Source of the DNA: Bacillota bacterium
GTDB lineage: Bacteria; Bacillota; Bacilli; Paenibacillales; Paenibacillaceae
NCBI GenBank assembly: GCA_023433615.1
Contig: JAEZCJ010000038.1
Location: 1 to 42,200 of the forward strand
Direction: 5' to 3'
DNA: 42,200 nucleotides
A model generated the notes under the pieces. That model was not told the origin of the DNA and did not search any database. It worked only from the letters and a program-made list of their open reading frames with translations. Positions 1 to 9,100 of the stretch are shown here, piece by piece (positions within the stretch are counted from its first letter, which is position 1; each line of letters starts with the position of its first letter). The position numbers and the translations under genes are program-made.

Positions 1-561
1 TTTATAGATATAGGCTTTGTTCTCGATTAGATCAATGATGCCTTGGAAATCATTCTCCGCGCCAATTGGCAATTGAATCGGAACTGCGTTCGCACCTAAA
101 CGTTCACGCATGGTAGAGATCGCACGCAAGAAGTCTGCGCCGATAATATCCATTTTGTTTACATATGCGATTCTTGGCACTCCGTAACGGTCAGCTTGAC
201 GCCATACGGTTTCGGATTGTGGTTCAACGCCTTCTTTGGCACTGAATACCGCTACTGCTCCATCGAGTACGCGTAGGGAACGTTCTACTTCAACAGTGAA
301 GTCAACGTGTCCCGGGGTGTCGATAACGTTAATGCGGTGACCCTTCCAATGAGCGGTTGTAGCAGCGGATGTAATCGTGATTCCGCGCTCTTGCTCTTGC
401 TCCATCCAGTCCATAGTTGCGGCGCCTTCATGCACTTCGCCGATTTTATGAACTTTACCGGTGTAGAACAAAATCCGTTCAGTAGTAGTGGTTTTACCTG
501 CATCGATATGCGCCATAATCCCAATGTTACGCGTATCCTTTAAGGAGAACTCTCTTGCCAT
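1..561 (-). CDS. fusA: Elongation factor G, N-terminal part (runs off the window edge)
   Basis: The first 187 residues of EF-G, the GTPase that drives tRNA-mRNA translocation on the ribosome. Visible GTPase motifs are G1 AHIDAGKT (residues 17-24), G3 DTPGH (81-85) and G4 NKMD (135-138). The start is ATG at 561 with a GAAGGGAGA ribosome site upstream. The gene is last in the rpsL-rpsG-fusA string, 44 bp after rpsG, as in Bacillus. The frame is open through base 1, so the remaining roughly 500 residues lie outside the window. Nothing odd is seen in the visible part. Confidence 0.97.
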   Translation of the reverse strand, partial: MAREFSLKDTRNIGIMAHIDAGKTTTTERILFYTGKVHKIGEVHEGAATMDWMEQEQERGITITSAATTAHWKGHRINVIDTPGHVDFTVEVERSLRVLDGAVAVFSAKEGVEPQSETVWRQADRYGVPRIAYVNKMDIIGADFLRAISTMRERLGANAVPIQLPIGAENDFQGIIDLIENKAYIYK

Positions 562-605
562 AACTTTTGTGTCTCCCTTCATCTCTTACCAGAAAATTTA
601 TAATC

Positions 606-1076
606 CTACCAACGGTAGTGCGCGAATGCTTTGTTTGCTTCGGCCATTTTGTGTGTATCTTCGCGTTTTTTAACGGAAGCACCTGTGTTGTTGCTCGCAT
701 CGATGATTTCAAACGCTAGGCGTTCTTCCATCGTTTTCTCGCCGCGGTTGCGGGAGTAGTTCACGAGCCAACGAAGTCCGAGCGATGTACGACGCTCCGG
801 CTTCACCTCGATCGGCACTTGATAGTTTGCTCCGCCGACACGGCGGGCTTTCACTTCAAGCACTGGCATAATATTCTTGATGGCCGTTTCGAAAACTTCC
901 ATCGGATCCTTACCCGTGCGCTCTTGGATCAGTTTGAATGCATCATACAACAGCGTTGCAGCAACGCCGCGCTTGCCGTCGATCATGACGCGGTTGATCA
1001 GGCGCGTAACCAATTTGCTGTTGTACACCGGATCCGGCAGTACGTCGCGTTTCGTTACAGGTCCTTTACGTGGCAT
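606..1076 (-). CDS. rpsG: 30S ribosomal protein S7
   Basis: A 156-residue primary 16S rRNA-binding protein that nucleates assembly of the 30S head and contacts the E site. The N-terminus MPRKGPVTKRDVLPDP and the C-terminal HKMAEANKAFAHYRW are characteristic, and the length equals that of the Bacillus protein. ATG at 1076 follows an AAAGGGGGA ribosome site. It lies between rpsL (40 bp upstream) and fusA (44 bp downstream) in the classical str operon order. Confidence 0.98.
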   Translation of the reverse strand: MPRKGPVTKRDVLPDPVYNSKLVTRLINRVMIDGKRGVAATLLYDAFKLIQERTGKDPMEVFETAIKNIMPVLEVKARRVGGANYQVPIEVKPERRTSLGLRWLVNYSRNRGEKTMEERLAFEIIDASNNTGASVKKREDTHKMAEANKAFAHYRW

Positions 1077-1116
1077 GAGGTAATCCCCCTTTCTTCTTGT
1101 TGTTTATGACGTTGTA

Positions 1117-1539
1117 TTACTTCTTAGCTGCTTTCGGACGCTTCGCGCCGTACTTCGAGCGAGCTTGCTTACGGTTGTTCACGCCTGCCGTGTCGAGTGC
1201 GCCGCGAACGATATGGTAACGTACACCCGGAAGGTCTTTTACCCGACCGCCGCGAATCAATACGACGCTGTGCTCTTGCAGGTTGTGACCGATCCCTGGG
1301 ATGTAAGCCGTAACCTCTACTTTGTTCGTCAGACGAACACGAGCGTACTTCCGCAGTGCGGAGTTCGGTTTCTTCGGCGTCATCGTACCTACACGCGTGC
1401 ATACGCCGCGCTTCTGTGGCGCGCTGATATCCGTAGCTTCACGCTTCAGGGCGTTGAACCCTCTTTGCAGTGCCGGCGATTTCGATTTAACGACTTTCGC
1501 TTGACGGCCTTTGCGGACGAGCTGATTAATTGTTGGCAT
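1117..1539 (-). CDS. rpsL: 30S ribosomal protein S12
   Basis: A 140-residue decoding-centre protein. The start is placed at ATG 1539 (MPTINQLVRKGR) behind an AAAGGGAGGGGG ribosome site. The frame stays open for 43 further codons upstream, but that extension is not S12-like and spans the ribosome site. The streptomycin-determining segment TPKKPNSALRKYARVRL and the later GRVKDLPGVRYH loop have the sensitive wild-type lysines. The C-terminus is lysine-rich. First of the rpsL-rpsG-fusA string, about 140 bp after rplGB with no hairpin terminator between, so read-through from rpoC-rplGB is likely. Confidence 0.97.
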   Translation of the reverse strand: MPTINQLVRKGRQAKVVKSKSPALQRGFNALKREATDISAPQKRGVCTRVGTMTPKKPNSALRKYARVRLTNKVEVTAYIPGIGHNLQEHSVVLIRGGRVKDLPGVRYHIVRGALDTAGVNNRKQARSKYGAKRPKAAKK

Positions 1540-1680
1540 GTTGCCACCCCCTCCCTTTGATGAGTGCGAGTCTAGTCCAAGTTTCAAGCCCACAGATCCA
1601 GGTGGTTCATAAAGAAACAAATGAAAGTTCTTGCCGTTCTTCCCTAACGAGACATCCGGCAAAAACATCTTAGTCCTTTA

Positions 1681-1908
1681 TCATTCTTCAGGAATCCATG
1701 CAGCCATGGCAGCTCCGACGTCGATGCCGCAGGTTTCCCCGAGCATTTCCATCGTGTCTACCCGTTCGATTACGACCTGCGCTTGCGCACAGAGTTCGAT
1801 AATCTTGCCTGTTATCCGTGGATCCGCATCGCCAGCGACGATTACGCGAGCTGCTATGCCTTGCTCTACCGCTCTCGTCGTTTGCTTCGTGCCGATCTTA
1901 TATGGCAT
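1681..1908 (-). CDS. rplGB: L7Ae-family K-turn RNA-binding protein (YbxF/RplGB type), short form
   Basis: A 75-residue protein of the L7Ae/L30e/Gadd45 family, whose Bacillus members YbxF and YlxQ bind RNA kink-turns. The diagnostic segments are IGTKQTTRAVEQG (near residues 5-17), the DADPRIT turn, and the C-terminal LGETCGIDVGAAMAAW. The Bacillus protein has about 82 residues. Here the first helix is missing, and the protein starts just before IGTKQT. The start at ATG 1908 is supported by AAAGGGTGAG seven bases upstream. Its position between rpoC and rpsL is conserved. The upstream gap is unusually long because repeat element A lies in it. Whether the short N-terminus is functional cannot be told. 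Confidence 0.88.
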   Translation of the reverse strand: MPYKIGTKQTTRAVEQGIAARVIVAGDADPRITGKIIELCAQAQVVIERVDTMEMLGETCGIDVGAAMAAWIPEE

Positions 1909-1995
1909 GGAAACTCACCCTTTCAATCCAAGCACAAGGACCGCACTTCTAGGCACACTACGACATACTACCACCAACACCATATCTCTGTCAAG

Positions 1996-2216
1996 GATCA
2001 ATTGTGATCGAACCGATTGCGATAACGATGCTAGGCTTCGGGGCTTATTCGGCTTCGAATCTTGGATCGCTAGCGAAAGCTCCGGTACTCACGTAGGTAC
2101 GACTACGCTGCGTTCCTCACTTTCTACTATCGTCCAACCTTCTCGGTTCTGACAATCGGTCTTTTGGAAAGGGAACCGTCATTTCCAACTTAACAGAAAT
2201 GCGCTGACAATTGATC
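1996..2216 (+). repeat. Dispersed palindromic repeat, copy A (nested form)
   Basis: The outer arms GATCAATTGT (1996-2005) and ACAATTGATC (2207-2216) are a perfect 10-bp inverted repeat followed by TTTA. An inner pair, ACCGATTG (2012-2019) and CAATCGGT (2153-2160), is followed by CTTTT, so one copy appears to sit inside another. The core (about 2040-2145) aligns with copy B read on the minus strand, sharing TTCGAATCTTG, CGCTAGCGAAA, TCCGGT and TTTCTACTATCGT blocks. The canonical orientation is plus, antisense to the rpoC-rplGB transcript. It fills the 426-bp gap between rpoC and rplGB. Confidence 0.8.
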
Positions 2217-2271
2217 TTTATGAAAGGGGAAGAACCTTGACAGAAAACCAGCTGTCCTGGCTCCGCCATGC

Positions 2272-2323
2272 AACAACGAGAGCCGTACAGGCCGATGAAT
2301 CGACCCAGACCGGCTCTCTTGTT
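2272..2323 (-). terminator. Long stem-loop after rpoC, no U-tract
   Basis: About 10 bases after the rpoC stop the minus strand can form AACAAGAGAGCCG paired with CGGCTCTCGTTGTT (one bulged base), with a second G/C-rich helix inside the loop. No run of U follows, so it is not a standard intrinsic terminator. It may be an RNA 3'-end stabiliser, a processing site or a factor-dependent terminator. Downstream rplGB and rpsL have no clear promoter that I can see, which argues against complete termination. Confidence 0.6.
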
Positions 2324-2334
2324 ACAAATATTTA

Positions 2335-5300
2335 TTACGATTCGACAGGAACCGTCTCTAGCAATTCTTCCGATCCGCCTTCTACGGGTTCTTCCATGCC
2401 TGCGAACTTGATGCTGCGGTAACGGTTCATGCCCGTTCCGGCCGGGATCAGCTTGCCGATAATGACATTCTCCTTGAGGCCGAGCAATTGGTCGACCTTG
2501 CCCTTGATCGCCGCATCTGTAAGGACACGCGTCGTCTCTTGGAACGATGCCGCCGAAAGGAACGAGTCCGTCTCGAGCGATGCCTTCGTAATGCCGAGCA
2601 GGACAGGTTTGGCAACCGCCGGCTCGAGTCCGGCGAGAATCGCTTCGCGGTTCGCTGCTTCGTATTCGTGGATATCGACGAACGCGCCAGGCAGCAGCGT
2701 CGTGTCGCCTGCATCCACGATCCGGATTTTGCGGAGCATCTGCTTGATCATGACTTCGACGTGCTTGTCGTTGATCTCAACGCCTTGGTTCCGGTATACG
2801 CGCTGCACTTCTTGCAGGATGTAGTTCTGAACGCCGCGGATGCCCTTAATGCGCAGCATTTCCTTCGGATCGATCGAGCCATCCGTCAATTCGTCGCCTG
2901 CTTCGACCTGTTGGCCGACAGAGACACGGATGCGCGAACCATACGTTACCGTATAGACCTTCGTCTCCGCTTCGCCGGTCACTTCGATCTCGCGGCGGTC
3001 CTTCGCGTCGCGAATTTCCTTGATGACGCCGTCGAGCTCGGAGATCGTCGCTTGACCTTTCGGATTCCGGGCTTCGAAGAGCTCCTGAATACGCGGAAGA
3101 CCTTGCGTGATGTCGTCGCCGGCAACGCCGCCGGTGTGGAACGTACGCATCGTGAGCTGGGTTCCCGGCTCGCCGATCGATTGTGCCGCGATGATGCCGA
3201 CCGCTTCGCCGATTTCGACGTGCTTGCCTGTCGCCAGGTTGCGGCCGTAGCAGATCTTGCACACGCCGTGACGGGCGCGGCAGCTAAGCACGGAACGAAT
3301 CTGCAGCTTCTCGACGCCTGCGGCGATGATCGCCTCGGCGATGTGCGATTCGATCAGTTCGTTGCGGTTGACGATGACTTCGCCCGTTTCCGGATGTCGT
3401 ACCGTCTCCGAAGGATAGCGGCCTTCGATCCGATCGTACAGATCCTCGATGACTTCCTTGCCGTCGTGGATCTTCGTTACCGTGATGCCTTTGTCCGTTC
3501 CGCAATCGTCTTCGCGCACGATTACATCTTGTGCAACGTCGACGAGACGACGGGTCAAATAACCGGAGTCGGCTGTACGCAGGGCGGTATCGGCAAGACC
3601 TTTACACGCACCGTGCGTCGAGATGAAGTATTCCAATACCGTCAGGCCTTCGCGGAAGTTCGACTTGATCGGGAGTTCGAAGATTCGGCCCGACGGCGTA
3701 GCCATCAGACCCCGCATGCCGCCCAGCTGGGTGATCTGCGATTTGTTGCCCCGCGCCTTGGAGTCGACCATGAGCATGATGGAGTTGTAGCGATCCATCG
3801 AGCGCATGAGCACTTCCGTAATGCGGTCCTTCGTCTGGCCCCAGATCTCGATAACGCGGTCATACCGCTCTTCGTCCGTAATCAGACCGCGGCGATATTG
3901 GTTCGTTACGACTCTGACCTTCTCTTCCGATTCAGCCAGAATGCCCTTCTTCTCATCCGGGACAATGACGTCGGATACGGCGATACTGATACCCGCGCGC
4001 GTCGAGTAGGTGAACCCGAGCTGCTTGATGTTGTCAAGGATCACGGACGTCTTCGTCGTGTGGTACTGGCGGAAGCACTCGGCGATAATCAGGCCGAGGT
4101 ACTCTTTGCCGACTGCCGGCGCAATGTCGAGCTCGTTCATGAACGCGCGGACATCGGCACCCTTCTCGGTGATGAAATATTTAGCAGGCGTCCCCTTGAG
4201 CAAGTTAACTTTCGTCGCCTCGTTGATGTAAGGGAACGTCTCTGGCAGAATTTCGTTGAAAATGATCTTGCCGACGGTCGTGACGATGAGCGAATTCTGT
4301 TGTTCATCCGTGAACGTCACCTTCTTCAGCACGCGAGCCGGTACGACCACGCGGGCATGCAGGGAGACGATGCCGCGCTGATACGCGGAGATCGCTTCGT
4401 TGACCGTGCCGAACATCGAACCGCTGCCTTTGGCATCGTTATTGTCCATCGTCAGATAGAAGCTGCCGAGAACCATATCCTGCGAAGGCGTAACGACCGG
4501 CTTGCCGTCCTTCGGGTTCAAGATGTTGCCGGAGGCAAGCATCAGAAGCCGTGCTTCGGCTTGCGCTTCAGCGGAGAGCGGCACGTGAACAGCCATCTGG
4601 TCGCCGTCAAAGTCCGCGTTGTAAGCGGTACAGACGAGCGGGTGAAGCTTGATCGCGCGGCCTTCGACGAGCGTAGGCTCGAATGCTTGAATGCCGAGGC
4701 GGTGAAGCGTAGGGGCACGGTTCAGCAGAACCGGATGCTCCTTAATGACTTCCTCCAAGACATCCCACACTTCCGGGCTGACGCGTTCAACCTTGCGCTT
4801 CGCGCTCTTGATGTTGTGCGCGAGGCCCTTGTTGACGAGCTCCTTCATGACGAACGGCTTGAACAGCTCAAGCGCCATCTCTTTCGGGAGACCGCATTGA
4901 TACATCTTCAGGCTCGGGCCTACGACGATAACCGAACGGCCGGAGTAGTCGACGCGCTTGCCGAGCAGGTTCTGACGGAAGCGGCCTTGCTTACCCTTCA
5001 GCATGTGGCTGAGGGATTTCAGCGGACGGTTGCCCGGTCCGGTAACCGGACGGCCGCGGCGGCCGTTGTCGATCAACGCGTCGACGGCTTCCTGCAGCAT
5101 CCGCTTCTCGTTCTGTACGATAATGTCCGGCGCGCCCAGATCAAGCAGGCGCTTCAGACGATTGTTCCGGTTAATGACGCGGCGGTACAGGTCGTTCAAG
5201 TCGGAGGTCGCAAAACGTCCGCCGTCCAATTGAACCATCGGGCGAAGCTCCGGCGGGATGACGGGCAGCACGTCGAGGATCATCCATTCCGGCTCGTTGC

Positions 5301-5958
5301 CGGAGTTACGGAAAGCCTCGATGACTTCCAGACGTTTGATCGCCCGGTTGCGGCGCTGGCCTTGGGCCGTACGCAGCTCTTCCTTCAACGTCTCGAGCTC
5401 GCGCTCGACGTCGATATCCTGGAGCAGCTTCTTGACTGCTTCAGCGCCCATGCCGGCTTGGAAGCCGTAGCCGTACTTCTCGCGGTAGCTGCGATATTCC
5501 TTCTCGGAGAGCAATTGCTTCTTCTCGAGCGGCGTATCGCCTGGGTCCGTTACGACATAAGATGCAAAGTAGATAATCTCTTCAAGCGAACGAGGCGACA
5601 TGTCGAGCGCTAGCCCCATGCGGCTCGGAATCCCTTTGAAGTACCAGATATGCGATACAGGCGCAGCAAGCTCGATATGGCCCATCCGCTCGCGGCGCAC
5701 CTTGGCGCGCGTGACCTCGACGCCGCAGCGATCGCAGACGACGCCCTTGTAACGGACGCGCTTATACTTGCCGCAGTGACATTCCCAGTCCTTCTGCGGT
5801 CCGAAGATCTTCTCGCAGAACAACCCTTCCTTCTCCGGCTTCAATGTCCGATAGTTGATCGTTTCCGGCTTCTTTACTTCGCCGCGCGACCATGAACGGA
5901 TTTTGTCCGGCGAAGCCAGACCGATCTTCATGTACTCGAAGTTGTTAACATCCAACAA
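2335..5958 (-). CDS. rpoC: RNA polymerase subunit beta'
   Basis: The 1207-residue catalytic subunit of RNA polymerase. The N-terminal zinc site has Cys60, Cys62, Cys75 and Cys78. The Mg-binding NADFDGD motif lies near residue 450, and the second zinc cluster is in the CRARHGVCKICYGRNLATG segment. The C-terminal KASLETDSFLSAASFQETT trigger/jaw-proximal block is intact. The start is assigned to TTG at 5958 (MLDVNNFEYMK) because AAGGAGGG sits seven bases upstream. The frame is open for ten more codons, but these include the ribosome site. It follows rpoB after 154 bp. Confidence 0.97.
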   Translation of the reverse strand: MLDVNNFEYMKIGLASPDKIRSWSRGEVKKPETINYRTLKPEKEGLFCEKIFGPQKDWECHCGKYKRVRYKGVVCDRCGVEVTRAKVRRERMGHIELAAPVSHIWYFKGIPSRMGLALDMSPRSLEEIIYFASYVVTDPGDTPLEKKQLLSEKEYRSYREKYGYGFQAGMGAEAVKKLLQDIDVERELETLKEELRTAQGQRRNRAIKRLEVIEAFRNSGNEPEWMILDVLPVIPPELRPMVQLDGGRFATSDLNDLYRRVINRNNRLKRLLDLGAPDIIVQNEKRMLQEAVDALIDNGRRGRPVTGPGNRPLKSLSHMLKGKQGRFRQNLLGKRVDYSGRSVIVVGPSLKMYQCGLPKEMALELFKPFVMKELVNKGLAHNIKSAKRKVERVSPEVWDVLEEVIKEHPVLLNRAPTLHRLGIQAFEPTLVEGRAIKLHPLVCTAYNADFDGDQMAVHVPLSAEAQAEARLLMLASGNILNPKDGKPVVTPSQDMVLGSFYLTMDNNDAKGSGSMFGTVNEAISAYQRGIVSLHARVVVPARVLKKVTFTDEQQNSLIVTTVGKIIFNEILPETFPYINEATKVNLLKGTPAKYFITEKGADVRAFMNELDIAPAVGKEYLGLIIAECFRQYHTTKTSVILDNIKQLGFTYSTRAGISIAVSDVIVPDEKKGILAESEEKVRVVTNQYRRGLITDEERYDRVIEIWGQTKDRITEVLMRSMDRYNSIMLMVDSKARGNKSQITQLGGMRGLMATPSGRIFELPIKSNFREGLTVLEYFISTHGACKGLADTALRTADSGYLTRRLVDVAQDVIVREDDCGTDKGITVTKIHDGKEVIEDLYDRIEGRYPSETVRHPETGEVIVNRNELIESHIAEAIIAAGVEKLQIRSVLSCRARHGVCKICYGRNLATGKHVEIGEAVGIIAAQSIGEPGTQLTMRTFHTGGVAGDDITQGLPRIQELFEARNPKGQATISELDGVIKEIRDAKDRREIEVTGEAETKVYTVTYGSRIRVSVGQQVEAGDELTDGSIDPKEMLRIKGIRGVQNYILQEVQRVYRNQGVEINDKHVEVMIKQMLRKIRIVDAGDTTLLPGAFVDIHEYEAANREAILAGLEPAVAKPVLLGITKASLETDSFLSAASFQETTRVLTDAAIKGKVDQLLGLKENVIIGKLIPAGTGMNRYRSIKFAGMEEPVEGGSEELLETVPVES

Positions 5959-6009
5959 GGAGCAACCCTCCTTAAGTCTCTGTCGCATTCGTTATCGCAT
6001 TGGACGTGC

Positions 6010-6040
6010 CGAAGGAGACGCGTTGCCGCGGTCTCCTTCG
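6010..6040 (-). other. Intercistronic stem-loop between rpoB and rpoC
   Basis: A perfect 10-bp stem, CGAAGGAGAC with GTCTCCTTCG around an 11-base loop, lies between the rpoB stop and the rpoC ribosome site, without a U-tract. It resembles an RNase III-type processing hairpin or a spacer element rather than a terminator, since rpoC has no separate promoter that I can identify. Confidence 0.65.
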
Positions 6041-6112
6041 TTTCACTGTCCCCTATACGCGTTCATTGTTCGATATCTCTCGCCGTTCAGCGGCTCTGCT
6101 GCGGGTCGTCGA

Positions 6113-9100
6113 CTATTCGGCGCCTACTTCGGCCCCTTCGAGGTTCAGGTTGAGCTTGTCGCTCGCGCCGTCGTCCTCGTCGTCGATCTCCTTCATCTCG
6201 ATCTCTTCCTCGTTCTCGGTCAAGATCTTGACGTCCATACCCAAGCTCTGAAGCTCTTTGATCAGAACCTTGAACGATTCCGGTACGCCTGGTTCCGGTA
6301 CGTTCTCGCCCTTGACGATCGATTCGTACGTCTTCACCCGTCCGACCACGTCATCCGACTTGACCGTGAGGATCTCTTGCAGCGTATAGGCTGCGCCGTA
6401 TGCCTCAAGCGCCCAAACTTCCATCTCGCCGAAACGCTGTCCGCCGAATTGCGCTTTACCGCCGAGCGGCTGCTGCGTCACGAGCGAGTAAGGACCCGTC
6501 GAGCGGGCATGGATTTTATCGTCGACCATGTGCGCCAGCTTGATCATGTACATGACGCCGACCGTCACTTCGCGTTCGTAGCTTTCGCCCGTGCGCCCAT
6601 CGTACAGAATCGTCTTGCCGTTACGCTGCATGCCGGCTTCTTCCATGGCGTCGAATACGTCTTCCTCGTTCGCCCCGTCGAATACCGGGGTTGCCGCGTG
6701 GATGCCTAGGCGTTTGCACGCCATGCCCAAGTGAATCTCGAGTACTTGACCGATGTTCATCCGGGAAGGAACGCCGAGCGGGTTCAGCACGACTTCAACT
6801 GGCGTGCCGTCCGGCAGGAACGGCATATCCTCTTCCGGCATGATCCGGGCGATAACGCCCTTGTTGCCGTGACGGCCTGCCATCTTGTCGCCTTCGGAAA
6901 TTTTCCGCTTCTGCGCGATATAGACGCGCACAAGCTGGTTCACGCCCGGCGGCAATTCGTCGCCGTTGTCGCGGGTGAACACCTTCACGTCGACAACGAT
7001 GCCGTCCGTGCCGTGAGGGACGCGCAGCGAGGTATCGCGCACTTCGCGCGCTTTCTCGCCGAAGATGGCATGCAGGAGGCGTTCCTCAGCCGTCAACTCC
7101 GTTACGCCCTTCGGCGTAACCTTGCCGACGAGAATGTCGCCTGCGCCGATCTCCGCGCCGACGCGGATGATGCCGCGCTCGTCAAGATTCTTGAGCGCTT
7201 CTTCGCCTACGTTCGGGATATCCCGCGTGATCTCTTCCGGTCCGAGCTTCGTATCGCGCGCTTCGGATTCGTACTCTTCGATATGAATCGAGGTATACAC
7301 ATCTTCCTTGACCAACTTCTCGCTGAGCAGGATGGCATCCTCGTAGTTGTAACCTTCCCACGTCATGAACGCGACGACAACGTTGCGGCCCAGGGCCAAT
7401 TCGCCCTTCTCCGTCGACGGGCCGTCCGCCAGAATCGTGCCCTTCGTCACGAATTCGCCTTTGTGGACGATCGGACGCTGGTTGATGCAAGTGCCTTGGT
7501 TCGAACGCATGAACTTGTGGAGCTTGTGCTTGATCAGATCGCCGCTGACTTGCTTGCCGTCGATCGTCTCTACGCGGCGCAGCCAGATTTCGTTGGCCGA
7601 CACGCGCTCAATGATGCCGTCGTATTTCGTAACGATACATACGCCGGAGTCCTTCGCGCTCTTATGTTCCATGCCCGTGCCGACGAGTGGCGACTTCGGA
7701 ATGAGGAGCGGTACGGCTTGACGCTGCATGTTGGATCCCATCAGCGCGCGGTTCGAGTCATCGTTCTCAAGGAACGGGATGAGCGCCGTCGCGACGGATA
7801 CGACCTGCTTAGGCGATACGTCCATGTAGTCGATCCGGTCTCCAGGGACCGTCACGATGTTATCGGCTTGCTTATTGTAACGAGCGATGACGAGGTCGTC
7901 CTCGAACTTGCCTTCCGCGCTCAGTTTCGCGTTCGCTTGGGCAATGATGTAGTTATCTTCTTCATCGGCCGTCATATAATCGATCTGTTCCGTAACCGCA
8001 CCGGTCTTCGGATCGACCCAGCGATACGGCGCTTCGATGAACCCGTACTCGTTAATCCGGGCGAACGTGGACAGCGAGTTGATCAGACCGATGTTCGGGC
8101 CTTCCGGCGTCTCGATCGGGCACATCCGGCCATAATGGGACGGATGGACGTCACGAACCTCGAAGCCTGCGCGTTCGCGCGTCAGACCGCCAGGTCCGAG
8201 CGCGGACAGACGACGCTTGTGCGTAAGTTCAGCCAGCGGGTTCGTCTGGTCCATGAACTGCGAGAGCTGGGAGCTTCCGAAAAACTCCTTAATCGATGCG
8301 ATGACCGGACGAATGTTGATCAGCGCTTGCGGCGTGATCGCATTCGCATCTTGAATGGACATCCGCTCGCGTACGACGCGTTCCATCCGGGACAGGCCGA
8401 TTCGGAATTGGTTCTGCAGCAGCTCGCCGACGGAACGCAGACGACGGTTACCGAGATGGTCGATGTCGTCCGTGCTGCCGATGCCGTGCAGCAGGTTGAT
8501 GAAATAGTTGATCGAAGCGATAATGTCGGCAGGCGTGATATGCTTGACGGCTTTATCGATAATGCCGTTAGAGATCAACTTGATAACTTTGCCATCCTCG
8601 TGCGGCGAGAATACGTTGATCGTCTGCAGAGGAATACTATCCGCATCGTTAACGCCGTTCGCGACATGATAGGTCTTGAACGCGACGTTCTTCTCCAGCA
8701 GCGGCAGAATCTGATCGAGCAGTCTGCGATCGATCATCTGGCCGGCTTCCGCGATGATCTCGCCCGTGGACGGATCGATCAGCGTCTCGGCTAAGCGCTG
8801 GTTGAACAAGCGGTTCTTAATGTGAAGCTTCTTATTGATTTTGTAACGACCGACGTTGGCCAGATCATAGCGCTTCGGGTCGAAAAAGCGCGCCACGAGC
8901 AGACTCTTCGCGTTGTCGAGCGTCGGCGGTTCTCCTGGACGGAGCCGCTCGTAAATCTCGATCAACGCTTTTTCCGTCGAATCGGTATTGTCCTTATCCA
9001 GCGTATTGCGGATGTATTCGTCATGGCCGAGCAGTTCCATGATCTCGGCGTCCGTTCCGAAGCCCAGCGCGCGCAGCAATACCGTGACCGGAATCTTCCG

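Noticed and set aside
2488..5613. Very long open frame on the plus strand opposite rpoC (1041 codons)
   Set aside because: It is the antisense shadow of rpoC in GC-rich DNA, has no ribosome site and encodes Arg/Asp/Val-rich sequence without family resemblance.
6731..8794. Long plus-strand frame opposite rpoB (687 codons)
   Set aside because: Antisense shadow of rpoB with no start signals and no recognisable domain.
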